Shown: positions 11,389 to 22,634, counted from the first letter of the stretch. The stretch is DNA of 64,000 nucleotides from Hofstenia miamia (GCA_004352715.1 SCFE01000027.1:587896-651895); one strand, 5' to 3'. Numbers and translations are program-made. Notes: generated by a model not told the origin, from the sequence alone.

Positions 11389-12640
11389 ATATAGGGGGAA
11401 TCTCACCACTGCTGAGTGTTGGCTCACTTTTCTTTCTGCCATTGTTAGCTCAAACATTTGGAGCCATTCCCTGAAAGTGGGGTTGTAACCATCTACTCTG
11501 CCATTAAATTTTGGTAGTGTGGCTTTGCAAGGGATCATGTCGTTTCCCACTTCTTGGTTCAGTATTGAGTTACTGTATTTGGGTTTCATGTGTTTTGTTG
11601 TCCCTTCTTCTTTTCACAGTTGTGTGGTTATTGCCTTTGTGATCTCGTCTATAAATTTCTTTTTCTTCACCTCATTTTCATTCTCTGATAGGTGATCATT
11701 GAGTGGTGAAGCTTGTAGTTCGCCTTCTTTTCTGCCTACAAACTGAAAGTTGTGGGACTGTATTTTGTCTTGTCATTCCTCTTTGTTCAGTTGCAATAGC
11801 CTCAGTTTGTCTTTTAGGTGAGCTATTTCTTCTTGCCTCAAATCGTTTTCTCTGATTAGTCGTTTGTTTTGTACTTCCAGCACGTCCTGTTGTAATTGTG
11901 CTGGCTGTTCACTCTTGTTTGTTTTGAGTCGGATTATTTTGCTCCTCAATAGCATTATCTCTGTGGCTTGTACATTGTTGTCTTGTATTAGTTGCTGGTT
12001 TGTTATCTCTAATACATTATTCTTTTCTTGTAAGAGCTGATTCTGCTCTAGAAATCTGCTGTTTGACACTGTTAGTTGCTTCGTGAGTGCCTTAATCTCA
12101 TTCTGGAATACTTCACTTTGTTCAATTAGTCTGGTATCCATGTCAACTTGAATATTTCTAATTGTTTCTGCACTTGCTAGCTCAATGTCTTCTATCCTCT
12201 TTGTTAGTAAACCTATTTCTTCTCACAAGAGTTTTTTGGTTTTGTTATTTTTTCTCAAAATTTCCATAATCTCTGGGGTTCCTGGTTCAGAAGAGGATTC
12301 CTGTCTTATTGACTCTGGGGTTTGGGTTGCTTCAGAATTCCTTGGGTATGATGACGATCTTGTCGTCATGGGGGTGTTAGTTTTAGGTATTTCTTTCTTT
12401 GCGCTTCCTCTCTTGTTACTTTTGTTGTTCATCATTATTTCTTGATGTTGTAGTGGCTTTCCAGTTTGGTTACAATTCAAGAGTCCAGTTTGCACTTGTT
12501 GCAGTTAAGATTTTCTGCCTTTGCTGACTTTGTGTTTTCATTTGCTGCTCTGTTGCTTCCTTTTTCCCTTTCCTTTGAGTTTGTCTCAGAGTTTTGAAAG
12601 AGTGTTGCTGTGTGTTTCCTCTCTGTTGACTTTGTTCTTA
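11389..12640 (-). pseudogene. Gypsy gag, copy 2, decayed
   Basis: A second gag copy related to 8175-7098 but longer at the N-terminus. Order: a low-complexity polar head (MTTRSSSYPRNSEATQTPE), a long coiled coil (about 12230-11780; RLIEQSEVFQNEIKALTKQL), then the start of the capsid-like part (LPKFNGRVDGYNPTFREWLQ). In-frame TGA codons occur at 12225-12223, near 11773, at 11616-11614 and further upstream. At 11616-11614 the other copy has CGA. The copy is dead. It lies head to head with the right-arm pol region, so it belongs to a different insertion. Confidence 0.75.
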
Positions 12641-12675
12641 TTTGTCATGATCGCCATGTAACATCCTCCACCTGG

Positions 12676-13675
12676 NNNNNNNNNNNNNNNNNNNNNNNNN
12701 NNNNNNNNNNNNNNNNNNNNNNNNNNNNNNNNNNNNNNNNNNNNNNNNNNNNNNNNNNNNNNNNNNNNNNNNNNNNNNNNNNNNNNNNNNNNNNNNNNNN
12801 NNNNNNNNNNNNNNNNNNNNNNNNNNNNNNNNNNNNNNNNNNNNNNNNNNNNNNNNNNNNNNNNNNNNNNNNNNNNNNNNNNNNNNNNNNNNNNNNNNNN
12901 NNNNNNNNNNNNNNNNNNNNNNNNNNNNNNNNNNNNNNNNNNNNNNNNNNNNNNNNNNNNNNNNNNNNNNNNNNNNNNNNNNNNNNNNNNNNNNNNNNNN
13001 NNNNNNNNNNNNNNNNNNNNNNNNNNNNNNNNNNNNNNNNNNNNNNNNNNNNNNNNNNNNNNNNNNNNNNNNNNNNNNNNNNNNNNNNNNNNNNNNNNNN
13101 NNNNNNNNNNNNNNNNNNNNNNNNNNNNNNNNNNNNNNNNNNNNNNNNNNNNNNNNNNNNNNNNNNNNNNNNNNNNNNNNNNNNNNNNNNNNNNNNNNNN
13201 NNNNNNNNNNNNNNNNNNNNNNNNNNNNNNNNNNNNNNNNNNNNNNNNNNNNNNNNNNNNNNNNNNNNNNNNNNNNNNNNNNNNNNNNNNNNNNNNNNNN
13301 NNNNNNNNNNNNNNNNNNNNNNNNNNNNNNNNNNNNNNNNNNNNNNNNNNNNNNNNNNNNNNNNNNNNNNNNNNNNNNNNNNNNNNNNNNNNNNNNNNNN
13401 NNNNNNNNNNNNNNNNNNNNNNNNNNNNNNNNNNNNNNNNNNNNNNNNNNNNNNNNNNNNNNNNNNNNNNNNNNNNNNNNNNNNNNNNNNNNNNNNNNNN
13501 NNNNNNNNNNNNNNNNNNNNNNNNNNNNNNNNNNNNNNNNNNNNNNNNNNNNNNNNNNNNNNNNNNNNNNNNNNNNNNNNNNNNNNNNNNNNNNNNNNNN
13601 NNNNNNNNNNNNNNNNNNNNNNNNNNNNNNNNNNNNNNNNNNNNNNNNNNNNNNNNNNNNNNNNNNNNNNNNNNN
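12676..13675. other. Assembly gap (1000 N)
   Basis: Exactly 1000 N, immediately before the right arm of the inverted repeat. Confidence 0.95.
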
Positions 13676-14388
13676 TCTGTTAATGTAATAATGATAAAAG
13701 CAACCATTGATACAGGAGTGGCAACTTCAATAATTCCGGCAACTGCGCAACAAAGTTAGGTTTTACAAGAGAGGATCTCACCAAGTGCAACAAAAGACTC
13801 ATAAATGCATCTGGCGAATATATCGATATGAAAGGAATATTGGAAGCAGTGCAGCTAAGAGTGGCAAACACAACATTCGAGCAATCATTAGTAGTAGTGG
13901 ATATGCACAATAACATGCTACCATACGAAATAATTTTGGGAGACAACTTCCTCATAAAAAACAAGTGCGTTATCAATTATGCTGATAGAACTATCAAAGT
14001 CAAAAAGGAAGAGATCGAGATCGAAGAAGAACAGGGCAGAGACAAAACAATCACGTTCGAATTACATGAAGACATACATTTGCAGCCGCATCAATGGAAA
14101 ATGTATGAGATTGAAACAGAACAAGCAATTACAGCCGATGTAATGATCTACGAAAACAAGGGAATAAACACAAAAAGGGTGTCAATGCCGTCAAGCATAT
14201 GTGCAGTAAAAAGTGGGAAAGGAAAAATTTCAATTCTCAACCCAACAAATTGGAATGTAAACCTAAAGAAGTCACACATTAGGATATTTGGAAAATACGT
14301 GAAATCGAACATTAGATTGATTTGGAAAGCATTGGAAGATGAAGATGGAGCCAACAACTTGTATGGTCGATTCGAGGCGAGTGGATGA
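13676..14388 (+). pseudogene. Gypsy aspartic protease region, right copy
   Basis: Starts inside the gap. KATIDTGVATSI at about 13700 carries the DTG active-site triad. A frameshift follows near 13740-13760, then a long open part (13828-14388) with DMHNNMLPYEIILGD. The final TGA (14386-14388) overlaps the ATG of the RT frame (14385-14387). It would cleave the polyprotein. Confidence 0.7.
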
Positions 14389-16000
14389 ACACCATCCAAG
14401 TCGCGAGTACTCCCAAGGTCCGATTCAAGGGCATTGGGATGAAAGCAATTGATGATGAATGCAAAATCCCAGATATTGAGTGCAAGAACTACCAGCACCT
14501 GAACAAAAATGAGATGCAACAATTAAGAGAGATGCTAGAAAAACATAAACGGATATTCAATTATGGAGAGATAAGTGTGGGGCAGGCAGTGGGGGAGAAA
14601 CACAAGATAGTAACAACCACAGACAAGCCAATAAAACTCCCCTGTAGAAGAGTGCCCGAACAAATGAAAGATGAATACAATCGCATACTCGAAGAATTGA
14701 TAGACAATAAAATCATAAAACCAAACAAGAGCCCCTACGCAGCACCAACAGTGTTTGTGAAACAGGGAGAAAAATACCAGCTATGTATAGACTTCTGAAA
14801 GGTAAATGAAGTAATGAAAAAAGATTCCTACCCTCTACCAAGAATAGAGGACATGTTGTATGAAGCAAGTAAACACAAATATTTCACAACATTAGACTTG
14901 TGCAAGGCCTATTGGCAAGTGCGAATGGAGGAAGACAATATCGAGAAGACAGCATTCATAACACTGTACGGGCGATATGAGTGGATCTACATGGCATTTG
15001 GACTATGCAATGCGCCAGCGACATTCCAAAGATATATAATGAAAGTTCTGAAAAATAAGACGCATAGAATGGAAGATGGTATTAATGCATACATAGACGA
15101 CATAATCGTAACAAGCGATATGGTACAAGAGCATATACAGAAATTGGACAGAACATTGACAATTCTAGGAAAAGCCGGACTCTGAATAAACAGCAACAAA
15201 TGCGAAATCTTGAAGGAGAAAATCATCTTCCTAGGAAGAACGATAGAGAAAGGGAGGATATCAATGAAAGACAATGCAAGAGAGATGATATGAAAAATAG
15301 AGAAACCAAATAATAAGAAAGACATCCAAAGAATAATGGGCTTCTTTAATTATTGCGGCACATCCATCCCCAATATCGCAGGGAAAACTGTGAAAATGAC
15401 AAAACTCATGAGAAAATCAGTACCATTTATATGGACATGGCAGGAACAGGAGGAACTGGATAACATTAAGGAGGAACTAGCAAAACTGCCATCACTCAAC
15501 ACACCAGATTATAATGAACAATTCATATTAGACTGTGATGCAAGCAAGGTCGCCATAGGAGCAATGCTAGGACAAATGAAAAATGGGAAGGAAGTACTGA
15601 TACAATTCTTTAGCTGTAAATTACGGGCAAGCAAGGAGAATTATGGCTCCACCAAAGTGGAAATGCTAGCCCTAGTTGAGAGTATCAGAAAGTTCAGACA
15701 CTTTTTGATCAGAAAAGAGTTCTGAGTACGCACTGACAACAGCGGCCTCGCATGGCTAAAAAAATTCTTGGGAGATAAATCAGGCATCGTATCCTGATGG
15801 ATAGAATATCTTAATGAATTTACATTCACAATAGAGCATCAGAAGGGCACCCTACACAGCAATGCAGACTTTTGGACGTCATTACCAGAGTACCAAAGAG
15901 ACGCGGAAAAGATAGACGGATAAAAGCAGCAATTCCAGTTTCTACCACACAACCAATATGACGAGCTACCAGAGATCAACGTAGACAAGAAAGGTCAAAC
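14385..16000 (+). pseudogene. Gypsy reverse transcriptase and RNase H, right copy
   Basis: Palm and finger motifs are present (LCIDF then a TGA where Gypsy RTs usually have Arg, TTLDLCKAYWQV, MAFGLCNAPATFQ, YIDDIIV), followed by the thumb (IMGFFNYCG) and RNase H (ILDCDASKVAIGAMLG, then RTDNSGLAWL). Stops at 14796, 15183, 15723 and 15795 each read as TGA where an Arg CGA would fit. The TGA at 15291 is TGG in the left arm, so it arose after the duplication. Non-functional. Confidence 0.88.
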
Positions 16001-16109
16001 GGTACTACCAATAATAATAAAGGAGGAAATCTCTGAAAAGGAGATTATAGAGAAACAACAGGACGATGTAATCCTCAATGAGATAATAAGGAAACTGAAA
16101 GAACCCCAG

Positions 16110-16850
16110 GTGACACTATCAAAACTAACAGCAAGCTACTTCGAACGCTACAAGTGGAAAACAAACCGAAATGGGTTGCTGTATGTCGAAGGACAAAACA
16201 ATCAGATTGCGATACTGGAGTATTTCAAAAGAGATCTTATATGGCGGATACATGAAAAAGGTCACCTAGGAATAATGCAAACCAAGAAAACGTTTAATGG
16301 ATGATTTATAACAACAGCAGTAAGAAAAGTAATCAAAGACATCATTAACAAATGCACAACATGTTTGTTACATAATAGTCAATGATTCCCAACACAGAGA
16401 GCACCGCTGGAAAAGATAATCACCACACAACTGAACGAAATAGTCCACATTGACTTGGAACAACTATCAAAAGATAATGAGGGGTATCAATTTCTATTAG
16501 TAATGGTGGATAACTTTATGAAATACGCAAGGATGATCCCAATGAAGAACACAACTGCAGAAACCACAGTGGAAATAGTAATGAAGGAATGGATATTGCG
16601 ATTCAGGCCAATGGAAACGATCATATCAGATAAGGGACCACAATTTGAGAGTGGCTTATTTCAGGAAATGGCAAAGATGCTAGAGATAGTTAGTGAAAGA
16701 ACTACAGCATGCCACCCACAGGCGAATGGTGCAGTGGAAAGATTAAACAGAACTCTTATAAAATTAATAAGAGTAACAACAATGAGGATTGGCGGAAATA
16801 GATGGAGAGAGGTGATCGAGATGATAGCACAGTACACTCGACAATGGTAG
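16110..16850 (+). pseudogene. Gypsy integrase, right copy
   Basis: The H2C2 region (IHEKGHLG at about 16250, then CTTC at about 16350) is followed by the catalytic core (HIDLEQ, IISDKGPQF, NGAVERLNRTL), giving the D, D, E arrangement. Two TGA stops (16302, 16383) interrupt it. The C-terminus ends after EVIEMI in a short changed tail, whereas the left copy continues; a small deletion explains this. Confidence 0.85.
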
Positions 16851-16870
16851 TCACCCCATTTAAGGCATGC

Positions 16871-17640
16871 CTCATTTAAGGCAACTATTTGACACAAAAT
16901 TACGTTTAACTAAATAAATAACATCTCATAATCACCCTAAAAAACCTGGGTGTTAGATAAAAAAATGTCAGTGTAATGTAAATAGATATTAATGCAACTT
17001 TACATGTAAAAAAATAAACATTCAATAATTGTAAATCTCTCTTCCTGTAAAAACGTGAATTACATTTAAAATGTGTATTGAGGCAACACTGAATGATTAA
17101 TTGAACATGCAAATATTTTAAAAATACAGAGAGAGAGAACAATCTTATAATATGTTAACTTAATATTTTGCAAATGAGGAGACACACACTATCTATAATG
17201 TGTGAGAAAGAATTTCCTTCCAATCAAATTAAATTTGGAATAAGTGAGAACCAATTTCATAGTGAGAATACATTTAACATGAATCATTAAAATTAAATAG
17301 AGAGAATGCATTTAACAAATAACTGCTATAATGTTTAATTTTTAAAAAATAAGTAGACACTTGTACAAGAAATATTTTCAGCAATGAAATAAAACCAACT
17401 TGTTTTTGAAATTTGTAAAAACAGAAAACCTCTAATTAATATTTGATATGTGTTTTATTAATTTTTTAAAAAAATGTCTGGTGAATCACACCCAATTAAT
17501 TGTGTTTACCATGTTTTCAAATTAAACAAAAACATTGACAAGAGTATTGGATTATTTAAATCATAAAAACTCTATCATGTTTTTTAATATTGGAAAAGAT
17601 GGCAAACACAATTTTCAAAAATAATAAAAACATGCTATGT
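16871..17640. other. AT-rich flank, no gene
   Basis: Reverse complement of 2727-3430. Open frames here have no coding character. Confidence 0.6.
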
Positions 17641-17646
17641 ACTCAC

Positions 17647-18048
17647 GCATTTGAAACACTGTTTTTGAGCATTGGGGGTTTTTTAGTTGAGGTTTGGATG
17701 AGATCACTGGATCCAGTTTGGTTCTCATAACTAGACATCATTTGCTCAACCTGATTTTCAAAATTTTGTGACCAGTCTTTAAAATTTTCTTGTTCTTCCA
17801 GGATATTATCAAAGCTAAAAAAATTTGTTTAATACAAAAAACATTACACATTTTTCTAGATTAAAATTTAAAATATAATTTTATGAATATAATAAAAAGT
17901 TCTTAGATAATATATTTTACAAAAGAATGTCTTACATGGTTTCATCAAAGCTAATTTCTGAGTCACTTTTATAAAGGGTTTCTTCTATGATTTGCTCATA
18001 TTTAGAGTTCCAGCCAGAGAGAAAATCAGACACATTAATGAAAGACAT
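17647..18048 (-). CDS. Small gene C, right copy, two exons, 3' incomplete
   Basis: Exon 1 is 18048-17936 (37 codons plus 2 bases) with a GTAAGA donor. The intron is 121 bp, and its acceptor (TTTTTTTAG) is just before 17814. Exon 2, 17814-17647, continues in phase with an acidic, helical stretch (FKDWSQNFENQVEQMMSS) and ends with KQCFKC at a C|GTGAGT donor. At least one more exon is therefore expected, but none is seen before the Gypsy element begins at about 16870. No family recognised. The two copies differ by substitutions and a two-codon indel yet keep the splice phase, which supports real coding. Confidence 0.6.
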
Positions 18049-18533
18049 TTTAAAGTACGTTGAAAACAAAACTATAATCAAAGAGATTAAAAATAAGAAT
18101 GAATTCAGGTTGCTCCAGGGCTTATCACGATTGGCTGGAATCCAAACTGAGATACCCAATTACAAGGGTCATAGAATTAATGCATTTCTGACAGATTTAC
18201 GAGAAACCCTTTTAACAAATTGACAGATTCTCCAGGAAAAGCTTTTAAAAATGCTTTTTGTTTATTTTCACAAGGAAAAGTTTAAATCTAAAAGGCTTTT
18301 AAAATGTCGGATTTTCACATGATTTACAATACCAGGATGTATTTGCAAAAAGACTTTGTGATAGATTTTTTAAAAATCTAAATTTAACATGCTTGAAAAT
18401 TTAAATATCATTGTTTGACTTTTGTAAACAATTTTCAAATTTTTTTGAGCATGCAATAAACCCTTGGTATTTGCTAATATTATTACCATATATATAGACA
18501 TTTTAAATTAACCTATAGCAAGTCTCGTGGGTC

Positions 18534-18540
18534 TATATAA
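18534..18540 (+). promoter_or_regulatory. TATA box of gene A
   Basis: TATATAA in GTGGGTCTATATAAATC, 46 bp before the gene A ATG. The preceding GTGGGT also precedes the gene B TATA box. Confidence 0.55.
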
Positions 18541-18586
18541 ATCTAAATATATTTTAAACAAATATTCACAATTTTGTATTGGAGAG

Positions 18587-19024
18587 ATGAAATCAAGTTC
18601 AGTTTTTGAATCAAGTTTTGGTAATGCACTACAAAAAATTGCTCTATTGGAAGACCAGTTGTGCATATTGAAAAATTTGGGTAAACTAGTAAATTATGAG
18701 GATATCCTGCTTACAGACAATAAATTGTTAAAAGTCCAATTTCACCCATCACAAGCTCAATGTACTTGTGATACTTGTTGGGAAACTGATCAGGATAATC
18801 ACATAGATATATTGACTCCTAAAAAGGTATGCGAAGATGATTTCCCACATACACTTGCTTCAGTGCAAATATTAATGGCAAACACTGATAAGATATACAA
18901 AGACAGCTTCCAAATAGACTTTGCAATTTTGCAAATTTTTACAATGTTAGAGGATAAAGACAAATGTGTAACACTTTCTCTCAACCATGGACATCATTTA
19001 GAATTGTGTATAGTTGATAAATAA
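18587..19024 (+). CDS. Small gene A (unknown function), intact copy
   Basis: A 145-residue protein. The ATG at 18587 is chosen because it follows a TATA box by the same distance as in gene B and matches the left copy's start. The N-terminal third is helical and hydrophobic (NALQKIALLEDQLCILKNL). The centre has a cysteine cluster (AQCTCDTCWETD) that could bind metal. The C-terminal half is helical (FAILQIFTMLEDKDK) and ends HHLELCIVDK. An AATAAA overlaps the stop (19024-19029). It is not a known Polinton core protein as far as I can tell. It is transcribed in the same direction as gene B and toward the gene D/E cluster. Confidence 0.6.
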   Translation: MKSSSVFESSFGNALQKIALLEDQLCILKNLGKLVNYEDILLTDNKLLKVQFHPSQAQCTCDTCWETDQDNHIDILTPKKVCEDDFPHTLASVQILMANTDKIYKDSFQIDFAILQIFTMLEDKDKCVTLSLNHGHHLELCIVDK

Positions 19025-19491
19025 ATAAAATGTAGTTTGTTGAGTGTTTATCTTTTTCATACATACATGTATATGTATACATCTAATTAAATAACAAAGT
19101 ACAAGAAAATACTAACATATAGATATTCATTTCAACATTACCAACTTTGCATAATCTTAAATACTTTTTTATTCTAAAAACCTGGCATAGGTTAAAAACT
19201 AAAAAATAACTAATTCAAGTTAAAACATAGCAAAATTCATATAACATTCTTGCTTAAATACTTTTTGTTCTAAAAACTTTACATGGGCTAGCTAAAAATG
19301 GTAAATTCATATAGTCATATACATTGATATATTTTTTTGTTTTCAAAAAATTTAGCTGGTATTGTATTTTGTTAGCATCATCTAGTGGAAAAATAAATTC
19401 ATTCCTACTCAAAAATTATTGGCTTCTAGCTTCCAGATCTTGAAAAGTTTACTGATTCTCTATTTTGATTGGGTCACTTGATTTTAGTGGG

Positions 19492-19497
19492 TATAAA
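19492..19497 (+). promoter_or_regulatory. TATA box of gene B (right copy)
   Basis: TATAAA in GTGGGTATAAAGCTC, 50 bp before the ATG at 19548. Confidence 0.55.
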
Positions 19498-19547
19498 GCT
19501 CAGGTATCCTATTGAAAAATTTATTACATGATTTTAAAAAAAATACA

Positions 19548-19706
19548 ATGGTCGGTGAAACAGCATACAATCATGCAAATTTGATGCAGATTCTGGAAGA
19601 TGTAGGTGAGAATCCAAACAGAAAAAGAAATTCCCTGAATGAGCTTCAAATTGGGGAGTGGCGTGATATTAAAGATGCAAGATCACTTGAGACTAAATAT
19701 GGATGA
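19548..19706 (+). CDS. Small gene B, right copy (unknown function)
   Basis: Fifty-two residues, MVGETAYNHANLMQILEDV to LETKYG, the same as the left-arm copy. It is polar, with a basic centre (NRKRN) and an acidic-basic tail; no membrane segment. An AATAAA lies at 19715-19720, nine bases after the stop, and a TATA box lies 50 bp before the ATG, so promoter, frame and poly(A) signal form a compact unit. I do not recognise the family. Confidence 0.55.
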   Translation: MVGETAYNHANLMQILEDVGENPNRKRNSLNELQIGEWRDIKDARSLETKYG

Positions 19707-19859
19707 GCAATTAAAATAAAATTAGATCACAATGAACACTGTTACCTCCCCAGATGATATGTAGTGAAATTAAAGATGATGATGTAGCCCTGCTGGTTGG
19801 TGCTAAGATTACAAGAATGTCATCTCAAGGACATTACATAAAACTTTCATTTTGCTGAA

Positions 19860-20515
19860 GTTATTTATAATATATCAAAAATGTAAATATTTTTAGATTT
19901 TTTCCAATCATGTGTTAATTAGACATATAGAATACTAAATGCTATTATTAACATCACCTGTGTAATTAAATCTAGAACATTATACATATATTTATAATAT
20001 ATCAAAAATTAAATATGTTTAACATAAGGCCTTTTTCTAATCATGTGTTAATTAAACATATAGAATACTAAATGCTATTATTAACATCACCTGTGTAATT
20101 AAATCTAGAACATTATACATATATTTTTTTTCACTAAAATATGTAAAATTAACTATGTTTAACATAAGGCCTCTCTTTTATTATATGTTACAATGCCAAT
20201 AGTAAATTTTCTTTTTAAAATATATGTAAACATTAAAATTAATGCCTGCTTAAATTATAAGACTGATTATTGCATTTATATTGAGTTTGATTAGCAAACA
20301 AGTAAAAATTCATGTTTTGCAAAAATATATCTCAAACACAAAAAATGTAAAATTATACTGTTTAACGTGGATTCTCTCTTTTATTATGTGTTACAATGTC
20401 ATTAGTAAAATTCTTCAAAAATGTGGAAACGCTAAAATTATCATTTGCTTAAAATTACAAATAAAAAAATTTCTTTGCATTAATTACAGGTTACATCAAC
20501 AACAATAATATCAAA
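19860..20515. repeat. AT-rich tandem repeats, right arm
   Basis: Mirror of 1-560. The phrase CTAAATGCTATTATTAACAT repeats at about 19937 and 20069, and longer units repeat at about 200 bp. No gene seen between 19721 and 20680. Confidence 0.7.
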
Positions 20516-20867
20516 TAGTAAATTCATGAAAAAGTTATTACATTTTTCAATTTCTAAAAATTGTGTTAGTAAAATTTGCTATTTTGCAAGAGTGTGTTAA
20601 AATCTGGTAAAAAATTACTGTTTGCTTAAAAATACAAGATTGATTATATCTAATGTGTATATTATAAACTGGATTATTTATCACTTTGCTTAAAATATAA
20701 AACAAAAATGGAGTAATTATAAATTTATAGAGGAAATATTATTAACAATCTTAATAAAAAATAGCAGCTTACCATGAGATTATGCAACTCAGTATCTGTG
20801 TGAATGGAAATAGAAACACTGGTTTGACAAATATTTTTCCAAACAAACAATATATGATAATAGTTGA

Positions 20868-21620
20868 AAATATAAAAATTAATTTTTTTACAAATTATTT
20901 ATCATTATTATTAAAATGATTAATATATAGCAAATATTAAAATCATTGACATCAAAATTATTATTTTTTCACAATGATGAGTAGAATGAATTTGCATGTA
21001 TAGTTTTTATTCAAATGGCAAAAACTTTACCTGAAAAAATATGCGATTATTCAATTTACCCTGAGTTTTATACCAACTACAAAATATTTATCATTCTCTC
21101 TGTAGTTTTCTGTTTGGATAGTTGGTTGTTAGTCATGGCATCATGTGTGAAATCTAATGTTTTTTTTTAAATTCGTGGGTGTGCATTCAATAGCATCTAT
21201 TATATTAAAGAGCTATTAATTTTGGTGGGTGACAAGAAAATATAAAAATTAATTTTTTTTAAAAATTATTTATCATTATTATTAAAATGATTAAAATATA
21301 GCAAATATTAAAAACATTGACACCAAAATTATTTTTTGACAATGACAAGTAGAACGAATTTGCTTGTATGGCTTTTATTCAAATGCAAAAACTTTACCCA
21401 AAATTATGCATTGATTTGATTCAATTACTTTTGCGTTTTATCCTAATTACAAAAAAGTAATTATCATTCTATCATGAGTTTTCTTTTTGATTAGTTGGTT
21501 GTTAGTCATGGCATCATGTAAGAAATCTTGTAATAATGTATTATTCAAAGTACATGGGAGCTCATTCAATAGCATTTATTACATTAAAGAACTATTGATT
21601 TTGGTGGATGATAAAATATA
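20868..21620. repeat. Tandem duplication with a truncated gene D start
   Basis: GAAAATATAAAAATTAATTT begins at about 20868 and again at about 21235. The first unit ends with a decayed copy of the gene D start (GTTAGTCATGGCATCATGTG near 21128, with a T-run disrupting the frame); the second leads into gene D at 21508. Confidence 0.75.
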
Positions 21621-22029
21621 CATTATTACAGTGTGTCAATCAAAGAATGATTTTGACTGTTTACCAGGGCATATACAGAAAGCATTCAATTGGTATCAAT
21701 GTAACTTCCATCATATATCATTTACAGAAGGAACCCTAACAAATGAACAAATGATTACTTTTATCAATTCACTAAAATTTTCTGATAGAAAAGAAACTGT
21801 GTTTTGGGCATGTGATGCTATGAATTGCAAATTTTTAAGTCAGTTAATCTCTTAACCTGTGGAAAATTTACTTGATCACAGATATCAATACCCACAGAAT
21901 ATAAAGAATTCTATAGACTGTATAAAAGACTATTTCAAATTTGTGCATTGAATGAACACTCCAAAGGGTAAATCATTATCACCATTTGCTAATTGTAAAT
22001 TTAAGAAATTTATTGTAAACCCACTATAA
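21508..22029 (+). pseudogene. Small gene D, left copy
   Basis: A frame of 173 codons with two internal stops (TAA at 21853 and TGA at 21949). The right copy (29457-28936) has the same length and reads through both sites but has different stops, so the ancestral protein was about 173 residues. It starts MASCKKSCNNVLFKVHG, has a beta-like stretch (ELLILVDDKIYIITV), then CLPGHIQKAFNWYQC and ETVFWACDAMNC, and a basic C-terminus (NCKFKKF). It contains many Cys, His and Trp. No known family. It is convergent with gene E, about 60 bp away. Confidence 0.6.
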
Positions 22030-22092
22030 CTAATAATTAATGATTTTTTACTAGTAATTTTTTTATAACTATACATGTATAAGAAAACAATG

Positions 22093-22634
22093 CTATATTT
22101 TTATTTTACTAAATTCTAATACAATATGATTTACATTATTGCCAGCAGTTGCAATTTCCATGTCATTACTGCAAAAAAGTTTTTTATTTACCAGAGTCTT
22201 GTAATTCTCGCCCAGTGCATTGACATACCACTTGGGAAGGAAGTAGTAGAAACCATTGTCAAGTCTTATCATTACTCCAATACCATATCTTGTGTTCAGC
22301 TGAACAATGTCTTTGATTGTTAAACATAATTTTTTTGGTAGTTTGCTAGCCAGACTTGCATTTGAAAAAATACAGGTTGGTGGTTGGGAATTAACATCAT
22401 TTAAGTATTGTAAAACATGGTCATCCTCACTCATGTTGGGGAAGCAATCACATTATTATTGACTATAGGGCGTCTTTGTTTGTGTTGAGTCTTGTGTTTC
22501 TCTTTTACAGGCGCAGGTGGTGGGGACATAATCTCCTGTGTTAGTGGGTTATAGCCATTTGATGGTGGTGGGGTTCTGCATAGATCATCAATTAGACTGC
22601 TCAATGAGCTGGATGCTAGCTTTTCAAAAGACAT
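22093..22634 (-). pseudogene. Gene E, copy b, possible ssDNA-binding-like protein
   Basis: Starts at 22634 (MSFEKLASSSLSSLIDDLC), has a Pro-rich and basic linker (KHKTQHKQRRP), then a compact domain (22434-22093) with LNTRYGIGVMIRL and FYYFLPKWYVNAL. A one-base loss near 22440 separates the two halves; the TGA of the first overlaps the ATG of the second. The motif order (TRYG, then a beta strand, then FLP) resembles small proteins found in Polinton-like DNA elements and gene F here. I infer an OB-fold-like nucleic-acid-binding role only weakly. Confidence 0.55.

Larger units (their letters stand above)
13676..16870 (+). mobile_element. Ty3/Gypsy retrotransposon, right copy, decayed
   Basis: Mirror copy of the left-arm element: protease, RT, RNase H, then integrase on the + strand. 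From 14385 to 16850 all parts are in one continuous reading frame broken only by stop codons (TGA at 14796, 15183, 15291, 15723, 15795, 16302 and 16383; TAA at 15921), with no frameshift. That is a clean signature of base substitution rather than indel decay. gag is missing behind the gap, and no LTR is visible. Confidence 0.87.
13676..20515. repeat. Large inverted repeat IR1, right arm
   Basis: Mirror copy of 1-6708. It begins directly at an assembly gap, so the true inner end is hidden. It carries, left to right, Gypsy protease, RT/RNase H and integrase on the + strand, gene C on the - strand, then genes A and B on the + strand and AT-rich tandem repeats. Gene A is intact here but broken in the left arm. 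Confidence 0.95.

Noticed and set aside
14385-16850. Possible TGA recoding in the Gypsy frame
   Set aside because: One copy has CGA where another has TGA, one stop is TAA, and host genes MED11 and OSTC end normally (TGA and TAG). Decay is simpler.
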